Source of the DNA: Tipula vernalis
Taxonomy: Eukaryota; Arthropoda; Insecta; Diptera; Tipulidae
NCBI GenBank assembly: GCA_958295665.1
Contig: OY282558.1
Location: 112,520,838-112,584,837 of the forward strand
Length of the DNA: 64,000 nt
Direction: 5' to 3'
The position numbers were made by a program, and so were the translations under genes. How positions within the stretch are numbered: the first letter of the stretch is position 1; each line of letters starts with the position of its first letter. The notes below the pieces were generated by a model. That model searched no databases. It was not told where the DNA came from and saw only the letters and a program-made list of their open reading frames with translations. Positions 34,790 to 47,385 of this stretch are shown piece by piece.

Positions 34790-37456
34790 TCACACCAGCT
34801 CAAAAGGTTTGGTTCTTTTAAGTCTGCGAACTAAATTCGTGATGCTTAGGAGCTGAGTTGCCTCAATGTTCACATGTTGGTGGAGCCTTTCATCATGTCT
34901 CCGTGCTTTTTCCTGGATTTCATTTAAGATGAGGTTCATTTTAAGGTCCCTATGAAGGTCATTGTTCCTAACATACCAAGGTGCATCAACGATGTTCCTT
35001 AATACCATATTCTGAAATCTTTGGATGATATTTACGTTGCTCTGTTTGGTACAACCCCAAAGCTGAATACCATAAGTCCAAATCGGTTTCAATATTTGCT
35101 TATAAAGTAGAAGCTTGTTGTATGTTGATAAAGAAGAGTTCCTTCCCATCAGCCAATACATTTTTCTGTATTTAAGTCTTAATTCTTCACTTTTCTTCTT
35201 GACGTGTGCTTTCCATCGTAGTTTAGCATCCAGGGTCATGCCGAGATACTTAGCTGTGTTCGCATGCGGTATTATTTCCCAATTTATGGTAATCGGAATA
35301 TGTTCGATTCGTCTGTTTGTAAAGTTGATGTGAACTGATTTAGCTTCATTTAGTTTTATTCTCCATCTTTTTGTCCATTTATATATTTGAGTTATGGCTG
35401 ATTGTAACTTCTGTGTTGATTCTTCGTTGTTTTTTCCAACAGCTAAGATCGCCGTATCATCTGCAAAAGTTGCCACTGTGTTGTTTTCTAATGTAGGAAG
35501 ATCATAAGTATATAGTAGGTATAAAACCGGCCCTAATACACTGCCCTGTGGAACTCCTGCATTGATTTCTTTCAATTCAGAAAATGTATCATCTAACTTA
35601 ATCCCGAAGAACCTATCTTTCAAGTATGATTCTAGTATCTTAGCAAATTGCATTGGTAGAAGATTCCTTAACTTGTGGTTAAGTCCTTCATGCCATACTC
35701 TATCAAACGCTTGTGCAACGTCTAGAAATACCGTTGAACAGACTTTTTTCTCCTCTAATGCTTTCTCAATTATACTGGTTATTCTGTGTACTTGATCAAT
35801 TGTTGAGTGTTGGTTGCGAAAACCGAACTGATGATTTGGGATCAAGTTTTTACTCTCGATTATCGGATTTAATCTTTTTATCAGAAGCTTCTCAAAGAGT
35901 TTGGACATGACTGGCAATAGCGAAATTGGCCTATAAGACGATGTTATGTGTGGTGGTTTCCCAGGTTTTGGGATCATAATTACTTCTGCAATTTTCCATA
36001 AGCTTGGTACACATTTGATTCTAAATGCTGCATTTATAAGATTGTTGAGTTTCACCAGAGCTTTCCTTGGCAGTTCTTTTAAGATTTCTGCAGTAATAAG
36101 ATCGTACCCAGGAGCTTTTTTCGTATTCATATTAGCTGTTATTTCACGCATGACTTCTTTTTGTGTTGTGGGTAGGATTTCTTTACTTTCTTGCACAGCT
36201 TGTTCAGTTATTATCTCGGCTTCCAACGTTTGGTCTTCATGTGGCTGGAATATTTTTTCGAGGTGTTCGGCAAATTCTCGAGCTTTGTCTTCATTATTTC
36301 TAGCCCATTTCTCACCTGCTATTTTTATTGGGGGAATCTGCATTATTGGTCTTTTGATTCTTTTAGTTGCTTTCCAAAGAGAATAATCAGTACTGTTATC
36401 ATTAGTTAATTTTCTTAAATAGTTGCTGATTGATTCATCTTTCAATTCTTTGATCTCTCTTCTTAATTGTTGAGTGAGGTTGTTCAAATGAGTTTTATCT
36501 TGGGGGGCCCTTGTTTGTTGCCATACTCTTCTCGCTCTTCTTTTTTCTGCGAGGAGTTCCCTAATTTCCATAGGGTAATTGTTTCCCTTGATTTTCGTTT
36601 TAATTTCAGGAGTATTTTCCCAAGCTGATTGCTGTATATCGTTTACAAATTTGTGAACTTCTTTGTCTAATTGTTCTTCAGTCTTTAATGGAACCATTAA
36701 GTTAATTTTTTCTTCTAGCGATAGTCTAAAGCATGCCCAATTAGTGTGATTATTTACTAGGAAAGGGTTTCTTTCTTTTTGAATGATTTTTTCACTTAAC
36801 GTTAGAAGTATTGGTGAATGATCAGAGTTTAAGTCGTGGCTTTCATCTACTTGTACATAATTTACAGATATGTTCTTTATTATAAAGAAATCAATCAGAT
36901 CTGGCACTTTGTTTGGATCAGTTGGCCAGTAGGTTGGTTTTCCAGTTGAGAGGGCTTCACAACTGCATTTTCTGATAGCTTTTAGGAGTTCTTTACCCTT
37001 AGTTGTTGTTAATCTGGATCCCCAGTGGACATTTTTTGCATTAAAGTCTCCTCCAAGTACAAATCGTTTTCCTAATTTACTGAGGAACTCGAGATAATCT
37101 TTTTCTTTCATTGAGTGCTTCGGTGGGCAGTAAATACTAGCAATACAAATATAACTACTTTTGGATTTGACAATAACAGCAGTTGCTTGTATTTCTTCCG
37201 TTTCATATTTTAACTCCTCATAGTGATGAATACTATTTCTAATTATAACAGCACTACCTCCTTTAGCAGTGTTTCCAGGGTGAATAGTGTGATATATTTG
37301 ATAATTTTTAAATTTAATGTTTGATTGTCTAGTGAAGTGTGTTTCCGTGATGAGACATACATCGATTTTTTCTGTGTCCAGGACCACTTGCAGTTCTTGT
37401 TGATGTTGCATCAGTCCATTGGCATTCCAACATAAGATTCTAAGATCTTGGGCCAT
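34790..37456 (-). CDS. LINE ORF2: endonuclease and reverse transcriptase
   Basis: An uninterrupted 888-residue frame, about the usual length for Jockey ORF2. The N-terminal apurinic-type endonuclease shows WNANG (N11), TETH (E38), GGDFN (D137, N139) and SDHSP (D212-H213). The reverse transcriptase shows SYRPISLLPV, FLDVAQAFDRVWH (D579), GVPQGSVLGP and the catalytic FADD (D666-D667), then KYLG and a C-terminal RFQNMVLR region. There is no RNase H, as in Jockey. The start overlaps the end of ORF1 by 17 nt. The protein nicks the target and copies its RNA there. No stop or frameshift is seen, so the insertion is probably recent. Confidence 0.95.
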   Translation of the reverse strand: MAQDLRILCWNANGLMQHQQELQVVLDTEKIDVCLITETHFTRQSNIKFKNYQIYHTIHPGNTAKGGSAVIIRNSIHHYEELKYETEEIQATAVIVKSKSSYICIASIYCPPKHSMKEKDYLEFLSKLGKRFVLGGDFNAKNVHWGSRLTTTKGKELLKAIRKCSCEALSTGKPTYWPTDPNKVPDLIDFFIIKNISVNYVQVDESHDLNSDHSPILLTLSEKIIQKERNPFLVNNHTNWACFRLSLEEKINLMVPLKTEEQLDKEVHKFVNDIQQSAWENTPEIKTKIKGNNYPMEIRELLAEKRRARRVWQQTRAPQDKTHLNNLTQQLRREIKELKDESISNYLRKLTNDNSTDYSLWKATKRIKRPIMQIPPIKIAGEKWARNNEDKAREFAEHLEKIFQPHEDQTLEAEIITEQAVQESKEILPTTQKEVMREITANMNTKKAPGYDLITAEILKELPRKALVKLNNLINAAFRIKCVPSLWKIAEVIMIPKPGKPPHITSSYRPISLLPVMSKLFEKLLIKRLNPIIESKNLIPNHQFGFRNQHSTIDQVHRITSIIEKALEEKKVCSTVFLDVAQAFDRVWHEGLNHKLRNLLPMQFAKILESYLKDRFFGIKLDDTFSELKEINAGVPQGSVLGPVLYLLYTYDLPTLENNTVATFADDTAILAVGKNNEESTQKLQSAITQIYKWTKRWRIKLNEAKSVHINFTNRRIEHIPITINWEIIPHANTAKYLGMTLDAKLRWKAHVKKKSEELRLKYRKMYWLMGRNSSLSTYNKLLLYKQILKPIWTYGIQLWGCTKQSNVNIIQRFQNMVLRNIVDAPWYVRNNDLHRDLKMNLILNEIQEKARRHDERLHQHVNIEATQLLSITNLVRRLKRTKPFELV

Positions 37457-38059
37457 TTTTCTGTTTAGGGATGGCTCCCTTAGTGCTGTACTCTAGTTTC
37501 TGTAATCGCTCATCAAATGAATTTAGTCTGCTTAAAATTAATTTAAGTGTTTGACTTATATCGTCATTTTGAGCAGTTTTTCCTGGATTTCCGTTGCTCA
37601 TCATTACTTGAGCATAAGTCATTTTACCAAATTGTCCTTGAGTAGTTCCCGACACTCTACGATTTACTTCGGGTCGGTTCATCTTAACCGCTTGTTTCCT
37701 GAATGAACTTGGATTTTTAGCAATCACGTTCTTATTTTTGATATTTTGCAGTTCAATAGCAACGCTGCATCCTCTGTAGTTAGCCGGATGGTTTTCTCCA
37801 CAGTGAACGCATTTAGGTTGAACATTTTGGGCTTTTACACAATCTTTGGTATGATGTTTACCTAAACATTTGACACACCTAGGTTCCCTGTTGCAATATT
37901 TTTGTGTATGTCCATAGGCTTGACATTGTTTACATTGTGGTATAAGCTTAGACCTTCTTAGAGGCTGAATAACCACTTTACACCCCAAGATGTACTTAAT
38001 TTGATAAATTTTTTCGATATCTTCATCAGTATCGAAGGTCAACATAAACATGTTGAGAG
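37440..38059 (-). pseudogene. LINE ORF1 (gag-like), 5'-truncated
   Basis: The open frame runs from the LINE 5' junction through GPLNMFMLTFDTDEDIEKIY and KYILGCKV (the PRE_C2HC-type region) into three zinc knuckles: CKQCQAYGHTQKYC, CVKCLGKHHTKDC and CVHCGENHPANYRGC. A C-terminal coiled-coil-like end follows. The N-terminal part of ORF1 is absent because the insertion was truncated. The nominal ATG further upstream lies in the neighbouring transposon and is accidental. In its complete form this protein binds the LINE RNA. Confidence 0.9.
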
Positions 38060-38068
38060 GGCCAAAGA
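38060..38068. repeat. LINE target-site duplication, 5' copy
   Basis: GGCCAAAGA, identical to 34558-34566. Its last two bases overlap GATA (38067-38070), which is also the likely target duplication of the adjacent DNA transposon. Confidence 0.8.
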
Positions 38069-39302
38069 TACACTGAGAAAAATGTGTATTGGACAAACAC
38101 AAATAAAATATAGAAAACTAAAGTTTAGGATTTTTTCCTAAATGTAAAGATATTTTCCCGACCCATAAGAAATAATGTCTAAGCTTGTTGGCGAAACCTT
38201 TATATAAGAATTTTTTGTATGCACTGATTTTTATCTTGAAATACCACATAGGGTTGTTTTTTATTATTAAGTTTTTATTTTAATTTTTAAACGATTTACT
38301 TATTTAATTGTGTATTTTAACAGATTATTTTTATTTATAAAACCTCCACGTTTTGATGGTTTAATTAAACAAATATTAAATATTTAAACAATTTTTTTCG
38401 GTACCATTTTACAGTCATTTTTAAATCTGTAAAATACTTTAGTAAGGCCAAAAATCAAAATAAGCGAAAGTTTAAAATTAGAAGTAAAAATTATAACAAA
38501 AAAACCAAAAAGTCAACTTAAGATATTTGCTTGATTTTCTTTGCAAATTATGATCGTGAACTGAATTTTCTATCTTGACGTAAATTTGTCTAATTTGGCC
38601 ATTTTTGTAATAATTTGCTAAAGAGTGAAATGCTTAATCATTTGTCCTATTTTTTACTTAATAGTAAAATTCTTAAATATGATCATCTATATAATTAATT
38701 ATAGTAATAAATACTATCAAATTATAATACAATAACTTTGCTGGGACGGAACTAGCTTAATAGTTTCACAAAATTAAAAAAAAAACTAAAACACTTTAGA
38801 CAATCTAATTTAATTCATTTATTGGTTTAGCTCTAAACAAATAAATGAAATTAATTAAATTATGTAAAGCGTTCGAGTTTTTTCTTGTAAGTTTTCTGAA
38901 GGTATAAAGGTGGTTCCTCTGAACAAAGATTGTTTATTAATAATCGAATCATTAATCTGTTTTACAGTGTTAAGTGGTAAAAATTATTTTCATATTTTAT
39001 TAATAGACTTTTTGCAAATCCCGTCAAATAATGATCATAATGTGTATTTTACTTCACTTAATTATAGTGTTCAGGCATTGCAATTAACATGACAATTTAA
39101 TAAAAGTGCTGAGCCTTATAAATTAAGTAAATTTTTCAGAATTTTGAGTAGTTTTTAAACGTAAAAATGTAATCCCTGAAAATGATGGAATAACCATCGT
39201 CAATCATTTAATTTTGTTTAATTTATTTCATGTGCAAATGGTCAACCTATTTGCTTCTTGTAATGTTCAATTTTAATTGAATATACATATAATAAATTTC
39301 AG

Positions 39303-40888
39303 GTTGATGATAATCAATCAACTTGTTCTCAAAGCCCCTTATCGGATGTAATACCGTCTGAAAACATCCAGCCTAAAGATTCGAACATAGGAAACTTATC
39401 ATCAGCAGATAATAAATCTATATTTGGGTACGAGCTATCACCTGAATGATGTTATAAAGAAGTAAGTAATTAATATGAATTAAACGAATGCAGAAAATTA
39501 AATTTTTTTTTTTAAGATTCCAGATAATTCCACGATTGCTCAGGCCAATTCATTTTTTACACGACCATCAACTTCAGAAGGTTTATTATCCACTGAATCG
39601 TCTACAATAATCAGTATAACTTATATGCAAGTAGATAGTAACATTTATTTGATACATCGACCAAAAGGGACAGTAAACGAATAATTGTCGGTGGGAGAGG
39701 ATAAAGCTTTTCTAAGCTTCTGTGCTAAAAATAACTGCTTACATGAATACCACCTCAACAAACTTGTGAATATTATAGTAGTTAAAGAATTTGAATATGG
39801 CAAATAGGCCGACGAAATTGAATTTAAGATTACGACGGAGTGCTTCGTGGATCTAACATATCAAATTGTTGCTCTTTTTTCCAAGGAATCCAAACAAATA
39901 TACTACCTACCATATTCAAAAGAAACTAAAAAGAAAGCTTCTGCCAAACTTTGGGAAAAGTTGCAGACTTTAAAAAAAAATTTACGGCGGGGAAAGAATT
40001 CATATTCTACTAAATCTATAAAGGAAATTTCAACGGAGTCAGCCGCCCTACAGTCGGATGAAATTCTTCAAAAATTAAAATTTCTTGAAGCATATTTTGA
40101 ACCAATTCATAAAGTCAAGGAATATTGGTGGCAAACTACCGAAGCACGATCTGCGATTTTTAAAAATAATGTTGATTGCACCATAGGGAACTATTTGGAT
40201 CGATTTCCAAAATTGCACTCTACCGACGGTTACCAATATTTAAACAAGGATTTTGAGTACCTTCACAGTGAATCAGCAGATAATTTATTTAAGAAGTGGC
40301 CGGAAATTAACGAAAAAATTATTTTACTTGCTGAGAGGAAACAGAAAAAGGAATTAAACTATTTTCTGGTTAACAAATCTAAATATATTGGTTTCTTCCT
40401 GATTCCTCTTATTCTCGCTACACCAGTCCGAAAAAGGAAATGTAACGGAATAAGACGTAATTCATAGCAGGAAAGCTCTTATTCTTTCATCAATTTAGTT
40501 TCGGTATGTTAGTTGGATTAAATAGCGTAAAGCACATTTTATTTTATTATTGTCTTTAGGAAACTGTCCTTGTTCATGAGGAGTTATCGAAAATTAGAAA
40601 GAACCTTCATGCGGACAAAAAAACACTTCAACCGACTCTAATTTTTGTAGGTAAAGATTCATCAAGTGTTGCTGAGACCTACTTGGCAATCGATGAAAAT
40701 GTCTTCAAATGTAAAGGGCCACTCGATGCCGTTGATAGCTGTTTTAAGAGCTTTACCGTTTCAAACGCAAAATTTCCAGATGCGTCAGAACATATTTGGC
40801 TTTAATACAAAAGCTTGTTTATAATATATCAACTGTTTGGGATATAAACTTCACTACAGTAAATTCGCTGTTGTTAGATTTACAATGA
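39303..40888 (+). pseudogene. Transposon gene 1, spliced, SAM-like protein remnant
   Basis: Exon 39303-39461 follows TTTCAG and ends GAA/GTAAGT. Intron 39462-39516 (55 nt) ends TTTAAG. The next exon runs to about 40502 (TTTCG/GTATGT), intron 40503-40559 ends TTTAG, and the last exon runs to TGA at 40886-40888. Stops occur in the first two exons and a frameshift near 40803. Recognisable pieces are FCAKNNCLHEYHLNKLV, EYWWQTTEARSAIF with YLDRFPKL, and LDAVDSCFKSFTV with ASEHIWL. This order matches transposon-linked proteins often annotated as SAM-domain (SAMD3-like) in animal genomes, by recall. Upstream exons were not found. The role in transposition is unknown. Confidence 0.6.
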
Positions 40889-43091
40889 ATTGTTTTTTAT
40901 GTAAAAAATCGGTCCTAACTGCTAAATTGTACATTTATCATTTGAAGAGTAAGCACAAATTTTCGAAATATTTCCAGTGTAGGGATTGTCCGGTTGAACG
41001 AAGCTTCAATTATTTAAATAGCTTTAAAAAACATATAGCTAGACATTTTCGAAATCCCCTTCATATCGACAATTATAACCTTGACTCTGTTATAAATGAA
41101 ACTTATTTGATCAAATCGAATGTTAAATCTGACATATCAAAAACGGAGATTCAAGTGTCTAATGACCAAAATCAAATAAGGCAAAGCGATTATGCAATCC
41201 TAAGAAGTGAAGCTAATTTAAATTTAATTGCTCGCTTTTATAAAAAACTAGCTTTTATAGAAAAGATATATTCAATACATAATTGACACTTTTGCAGAAT
41301 ATTTTAATAGTGATTTTATAAAGAAAATTAACGAAGATAACAGTTTTAATTTGGGGATGAAATTTTTTAATATTTTCAAAAATCCTTTTAATGAAATTTC
41401 CACTGAAAATAAAAGATTAAAATTTTTAGAGCAGAACTGTTTATATATGCCTTCAACGTCAAATACAATTGGTAATAGTTTTGAATACTTGCTTCGAAAT
41501 GGCGCTATGACGCTAGAAAACATTTCCGTTAATCAAAAGTTTATTTCCTTAAAAAGGGTTTTGCGGTAACTTTTACTTTTATACTATGACGATTTTGAAG
41601 TTAACAATCCGTTAGGCTCAAGAACTGGTTTTCAGAATCTTGGTGCTGTACACACATATTTTCCTTTTATATCCGAACAATGTCGTTGAAGGCTCGATAA
41701 TATATTTGTTTCACTATTGTTTAATACTCTCGATAAAAAAAACGGCAATTCAATTTTAAATGTACTTATCGATGAACTAAAGGACCTAGAAACTAATTCC
41801 ATCAATATACAGGAAAGAAAATTCTTTTTTGTGCTTGTTTCTTGTATTGGTGATAATTTAGGTCTTAATTCAATGCTCGGTTTCACTGAAAGTTTTTCGG
41901 CTAATTATTTTTGCAGAATGTGTAAAATGCACTAAAAACAAACAAAGCCAGCTTCAAAAGAAAACATTTTTATGCTTCGAAACCCGTATAACTATGATCA
42001 TGATTTACAAACTTCTGACGTCACAAAAACGGAAATATTGTCACCGTATGAATTAAAACATTTTCATGTATCCAGAAATTTCAGTGTAGACTTACTTAAT
42101 GCTTTATACGAAGGGTTTTACAATTTTGAAGTTGCTTTCATCTTATAATTAAACAGAAATTATTTGATGTCAGAATTTTGAATAATAGAATCACAGGCTT
42201 TTACTTTGGGGAATTTGAGAATATGAATAGACTCCAAGAAATTTCCATTGCAAATTTAAAGAATCATAAATTAAGATATTCTGCTTCCGAATTAATGTGG
42301 CTTATATAATAGTTAGGATTAATTATTGGTGATTTAATCCCATAAGGAGATGATGTATGGAAAATATTTCTAACTTTACCGGAAATCATTGAACTTTTAT
42401 TCCTAGAAAATATTAATGAAGATGTAATTTTGCATTTAGAAGAGTTAATAATCCTGCACCATTCACTATACCTTCAGCATTTTTAACTTCCATTGAAACC
42501 AAGCATCACTTTTTGACTCACTATCCAGGATTAATTAGAACATTTGGTCCATTAAAGCAATTTTGGGTTATGAGGCATGAGGTCAAACACAAACAATTAA
42601 AGGAAATCGCAAATTCAACTAGATCAAGAAGAAACTTTTGTCATACAATTGCCGAGCGGCTCCAGCTTGCATTTTTTCAAAATAAATGCAATAACGATTT
42701 TATTCAAAGCACAGCTTTCGGAAAGGTAGTACGAAGCTTTACTGACGAAGTAGATGCAACTGTATGTAAATTCAAATATATGTATAATATTATTAACTTT
42801 GTTAATTGGGTTGAATTTTGTAATGTTAAAATCAAACGAGGAATGGTAGTGTCTTACGGGAATGAGGACAATTTAGCATGCTTTGGATAGATCAAAATTT
42901 GTGCAGTTACTCCAGATGATACTTGCTTTTGTGTTTGGCAATTATTGAAGACTATATTTTTTGATAGTCATTTATATGAATATGCTGTTGATAAGACGGA
43001 TAATATGAATAAAATTGAAATAAATCTAAACACCTTGACCTTTCACACAATTAGTAAATTTAAATCGATATTTTATGTTACAGGATTCTAG
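40885..43091 (+). pseudogene. Transposon gene 2: C2H2 fingers plus putative transposase
   Basis: The ATG at 40885 overlaps the stop of gene 1 as ATGA. Two C2H2-like fingers come first: CFLCKKSVLTAKLYIYHLKS-KH and CRDCPV...FKKHIARH. The body is readable through frame changes and stops: YYDDFEVNNPLGS, FVLVSCIGDNLGLNSMLGF, NYFCRMCKMH, NFSVDLLNALYEGFYNF, ITGFYFGEFEN, HYPGLIRTFGPLKQFWVMRHEVKHKQLKE and a C-terminal ICAVTPDDTCFCVW. The D-rich GDNLG and the D..N.LYEG region may hold catalytic acids, but that is a guess. The same pattern occurs in transposon proteins of many animals. A minus-strand relative is at 13795-14175. Not functional. Confidence 0.65.
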
Positions 43092-43589
43092 TTCGAATAC
43101 ATTTATTTCTTTTAATTTAATTTTATATAGAAGCTATTTGGATCCTGTAAATATTTTACAAATGTTAATAAAATAAAACTAAAGCAATTTTCAGTTTTAA
43201 TATTAACGGAATAATAAATGTATGCCCATCTGTATAGTTAAATAGGCATGTAAATTTACTGAAATATAGGTAAAACCCTAAATCATATGGTAAATCTCCT
43301 ATACAAGTAAGTAAATCATTCAATATGTATCGGCATTCCACCCAGAATATTATAGTTACATATCATCCTTCGTTGGGCTTGGTTCCAATAATACCTGAAA
43401 CATACGGTTCTAATATGTTTTTTTCTCCAAACTGGATTGTATTGTGGTCTATATCAACCAGAAAATTATACAAACCAATTTATATTTCACCAATATTATT
43501 TCATTTTATTCCTAAATATTTTGTACCTGGTACAAATCGGTATAGGCTTGCTGCCATAGTAATGGGGTTTTTATCAATAATTATTGTAG

Positions 43590-43757
<168 letters not shown>

Positions 43758-44052
43758 ATTGTTTGAGATAATTCCAAATTTATTGGGATTTAATTTAAAT
43801 TCTTGGTAGTTTATTTCTATAAAGACAGATTTCCCACCAATACTCTATAGTAAAAATACTACACAATGTGTTATATTACATTCCTTAAAATCGTTTAATT
43901 TCCTATACAACCAGGAATTTAGCCTATTTGATGGTTTGGAAAAATATAGAACATTTAATAATAATTTCTTGTTGTCCCAAAAGCGCCTATAACTATGGTT
44001 AGAAAATACGTCAAACATCGGGAATTTTACCCATGTTTTCTTTCAGTGTATA

Positions 44053-45450
44053 GATTACATGGAACTACGAATCGATTATCAACAGAATGCCCACAAACAT
44101 CAACATTATCATACCATTCATTATCACGTCATCTACAAATAGGATATCCATTCACACTATCACGCGTGTAATCGCAGAAATGTTTTGGAAGATTTTTGGT
44201 ACATTTTCCTTCCCTCGCACGCAGACAGAGTTTGGATTAAGTACATCGCATAGTCCATGAATCATATGACTCCTAACAATTTCATGTAGTAGTGGATGTG
44301 TTTGAATACGAGGAATTTCAGCACAAACAAACTTATCAATGTCAAAAACCCCTTTAATGGGGTTGATTAAATCGATCCTTAAGTTTACTTTTAAATACAC
44401 AAACGACGCAGGACGAAAATTTGCATTAAGGCCATTAAGAGCTTCAATAATTTCAGACCATTGTGGATTGCATGTAATAGTTATAAATAATGAAGGTTTG
44501 ACATTGCATCTATAAATAATCTTGATATGTATTGCGTAGAGAACCAATGAAAGATGATGGTGAAATGATTTTACGGCCCACAAAACCTGTTAAATTATTA
44601 TAGACTTATGCACGTAATGTGGCCTGATTTTAACGAATAAAATGCAACCTTGTGCCTTCAATCCGAACATACATATCAACTACCCATTTAAGAATCAATT
44701 TTTGCGAACGATTTAAAAGGCTAAATACATCACAAATTGCGAGTCGATAAAAAATATATTAAGGCATTATAATTTAATTTCGAGATACTGCAGAGGAAGT
44801 AGAAGTAGCTATACTATGTGCCAATAAAGGATAAGCTAAAAGATCTAAGGAAGATTCTAAAACAGAAATACTAACTACAAAGTGCGTTTGACAATTTTAA
44901 AAAGACAACTATATTTCTCTCAAAAGGTGGTTCACCGTCATCTTTTTTGAAGATTGCTGCAACATCGATCTGAACAGCATCATTGAAACGATGAATACCT
45001 GATTCGCGATTATCTTTTATGACCAGAAAAACTTCAGAATCAATGTTTTCAGGCATAGTTAGCAATATTCAGCAATTGATCTAAAGAATAATTCTAAGTA
45101 GCAAACATGTCGAATCCCCAGCTCGATGATAAAATATTATGAATCTTGAAATGGTGATCAAAACAGTATTAGACAATTTAGCTTCAGAACTAACCATTGC
45201 AAATGATGAATTGTAGGAAAGAATATTTTCAAAATAATTTTTAGAATGGAGTTTGATAGAATTATCATTAGAAGTAAGTCCCTCAAAAAAATTTTAGAAG
45301 AATGTGTTCTGACATAAGAGAGACAAATGAATTTTACCTTTATGGCAACATAAGGTGAACGCCTGTGTTTTTCGTAAAGTGACTTCTGACTAAAAATGTT
45401 TGGCACGATAAAATGAACAACGCAAACTCATTGATGAGTGTGAAGTTTAT
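44053..45450 (-). pseudogene. Old Helitron remnant, N-terminal and Rep part
   Basis: Reading leftward from 45450: LCCHKGKIHL and YNSSFAM (N-terminal zinc region), then MLTMPENIDSEVFLVIKDN and DVAAIFKKDDGEPPFERNIVV. Further on come PSLFITITCNPQWSEI, MIHGLCDVLNPNSVC and finally SVDNRFVVPCN at about 44055, where the CACTG transposon interrupts it. The remainder is at 33243-34557. Many stops and frame changes; no HUH motif survives in the readable pieces. The 5' terminus was not found; a foldback element begins at 45461. Confidence 0.8.
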
Positions 45451-45984
45451 GCTAGAAAAAAATAACAAAAAATTACACTGTTAAATTAGCTATTTTCCAA
45501 TTGGAATTTAAATTTTTTGAAATTTTGAATTTTTCGTACCACCAAACAGGTTCTTTTCGTTATTTTCAGATAGCTGGGACCATCTGTTTATCTCGTTAAC
45601 CAAACGCATCCAATTGTGTTGAACATTACTTTATTTCAGATAATTTAAAAGTTGACTGATTTTTGATGGTTTAAATAATTATTTAGCGCCGATCCTAGAG
45701 GCCATATAGCAGTCAATGTCTATCTAGCTAAGCCATATAGCGGTCAATGTCACCAATTATGATGAACTATAATATATTTCACAGTTTTTGGAATTTTTAA
45801 TAAATTTTGGATTATTTTAAAAGTTTTATATCGCCGACCGCAGAGATGTCTACAAGGTCTTGCACATATTCTCGGATAGATGGCCATATGCCAGTCTACG
45901 AGGTCAACTTTATCCAATTATGATGAACTATACTAAACTTTACAGAGTTTAGTACTTTATGTAAAATAACATAAAATCGGTCAC

Positions 45985-46270
45985 ATGGTGCATTGCATTG
46001 CAATTAACTCCGGTGTTCGACAAGGAGAAGCTCTATCGCTGGTACTCCTTAGTCTCATGGTATCAGCTATAGCAACGGAGTGTGTAGCATTTTAAAGTTT
46101 TTTATGTATGGAATTGGTTTGGTGGGTTGAAAATTATGTTGCGGAACGCAATGTAGCTTAGCGGTGGGGAGTCACAAGGTTCAGCTACTTGGGATCTCTT
46201 TTACTTAATGATAATATTGTAGTGGAGGATATTAAGAAGCGTTTTGCCGAAGAAATAGAATTCTAAAATA
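45985..46270 (+). pseudogene. Reverse-transcriptase fragment in foldback left arm
   Basis: The segment translates to NSGVRQGEALSLVLLSLMVS (compare the RT motif G-V-R-Q-G-D-x-L-S), followed after about 100 bases by VTRFSYLGSLLLNDN and EDIKKRFAEE (compare F-x-Y-L-G-S and the E-I-x-x-R-I motif after the palm). The catalytic YADD region between them is missing. It looks like a captured piece of a LINE RT of RTE or CR1 type. The same piece is present, inverted, in the right arm (52085-52150 and 46930-47060). Confidence 0.6.
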
Positions 46271-47090
46271 GTTTTTAGATAATGTTCTGGAATATGGCCA
46301 ATTAGAATGGGAATTACCGATTATTTTTTTACCGATTTTCGATCTGCCTCATAGCAGATAAACCTCGACGGCTGCATGGTTGAGGTTTCTCATATTGATA
46401 TATTTATTATACATCTGCCCAGAAATTTAATCTCAATCATATGGCCACTGTGTGACAAATGGCCTTAGTTACCGGTGGTTGCCACGAGGAGGCAACACGT
46501 ACACTTGCGAATTGTGAACAGGTTACCCCTTACGCAATTGGCCCCCTCCAATAGACGCCAAACCACCTTGAATATCATTAAATAATGAAAGTCCAACAAA
46601 CGATATTTAGATAAATTTCTGGAATATGCCTAATTAGGATGGAACTTAGCTATTCCTTCCCCGATTTTATTGAAATTTGATATGCGCGATGGAAGTGGGT
46701 TAGTTTTACTAATGCTTCGCGTGCTCTCATCTATTTTTTCTTATTTTCCTTTGATTGGGATTAAATTTCCCGGAAGATGTATAAAAAATATATCAACATG
46801 AGAAACCTCAACAGCTGCCAAATTGTATGTTACAGTTTCCATAAACCATGCAGCTGCCGAGGTTTATCTGCTATGAGACAGATCGAAAATCGGTAAAGAA
46901 ATAATCGGTAATTCCAATTCTAGAAGCTCTTCTCCACTACAATATTATCATTAAGTAAAAGAGGTCCCAAGTATCTGAACCTTGTAACTCTCCACCTCTA
47001 AGGTATATTGCGTTCCGCAACACAATTTTCAACCCACCAAACAAATTAAATCAAAAATTTAAATACGAGCCATCAAAAATTTAAAAATAC

Positions 47091-47105
47091 TACACACTCC
47101 GTTGC
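47091..47105. repeat. LOA LINE target-site duplication, 5' copy
   Basis: TACACACTCCGTTGC, identical to 52067-52081. This 15-bp duplication fixes the LINE ends at 47106 and 52066. Confidence 0.95.
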
Positions 47106-47385
47106 CTTATAATTGCCGTCACCTCCGGGTCCACGCTTATTGAGCGGGTGTTAATAAGTGACCTAGGTATAGGGCGGGTCACGCTAAATGATGGCAAATG
47201 GGCCGGATTAAGGTGTAAAGCGACCCGTGCTGACGATCTGCCAGGCTGGAGGCCCATTTAACAAAGCCCAGTCGTAAACGGAGCCCTCTGGATACCTGGC
47301 GAACTCCAGTTGTAATTAGCCTTACCTGCGTATATGGATCTCTGCGCAGGCGGACCTTCATTTTTCCGATACTCGTGGGAATCTA

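Larger units (their letters stand above)
34567..38059 (-). mobile_element. Jockey-clade LINE, 5'-truncated, poly-A tailed
   Basis: The minus-strand element ends in an A18 tail (34567-34584) and is flanked by the 9-bp duplication GGCCAAAGA. It starts inside ORF1, so it is 5'-truncated. ORF2 is fully open. It sits in the old Helitron next to a CACTG-type DNA transposon whose left end is only two bases past the 5' duplication. Confidence 0.9.

Noticed and set aside
35946..36386. 146-codon plus-strand open frame
   Set aside because: It is antisense to the LINE ORF2, which has clear catalytic motifs; the plus-strand product has none.
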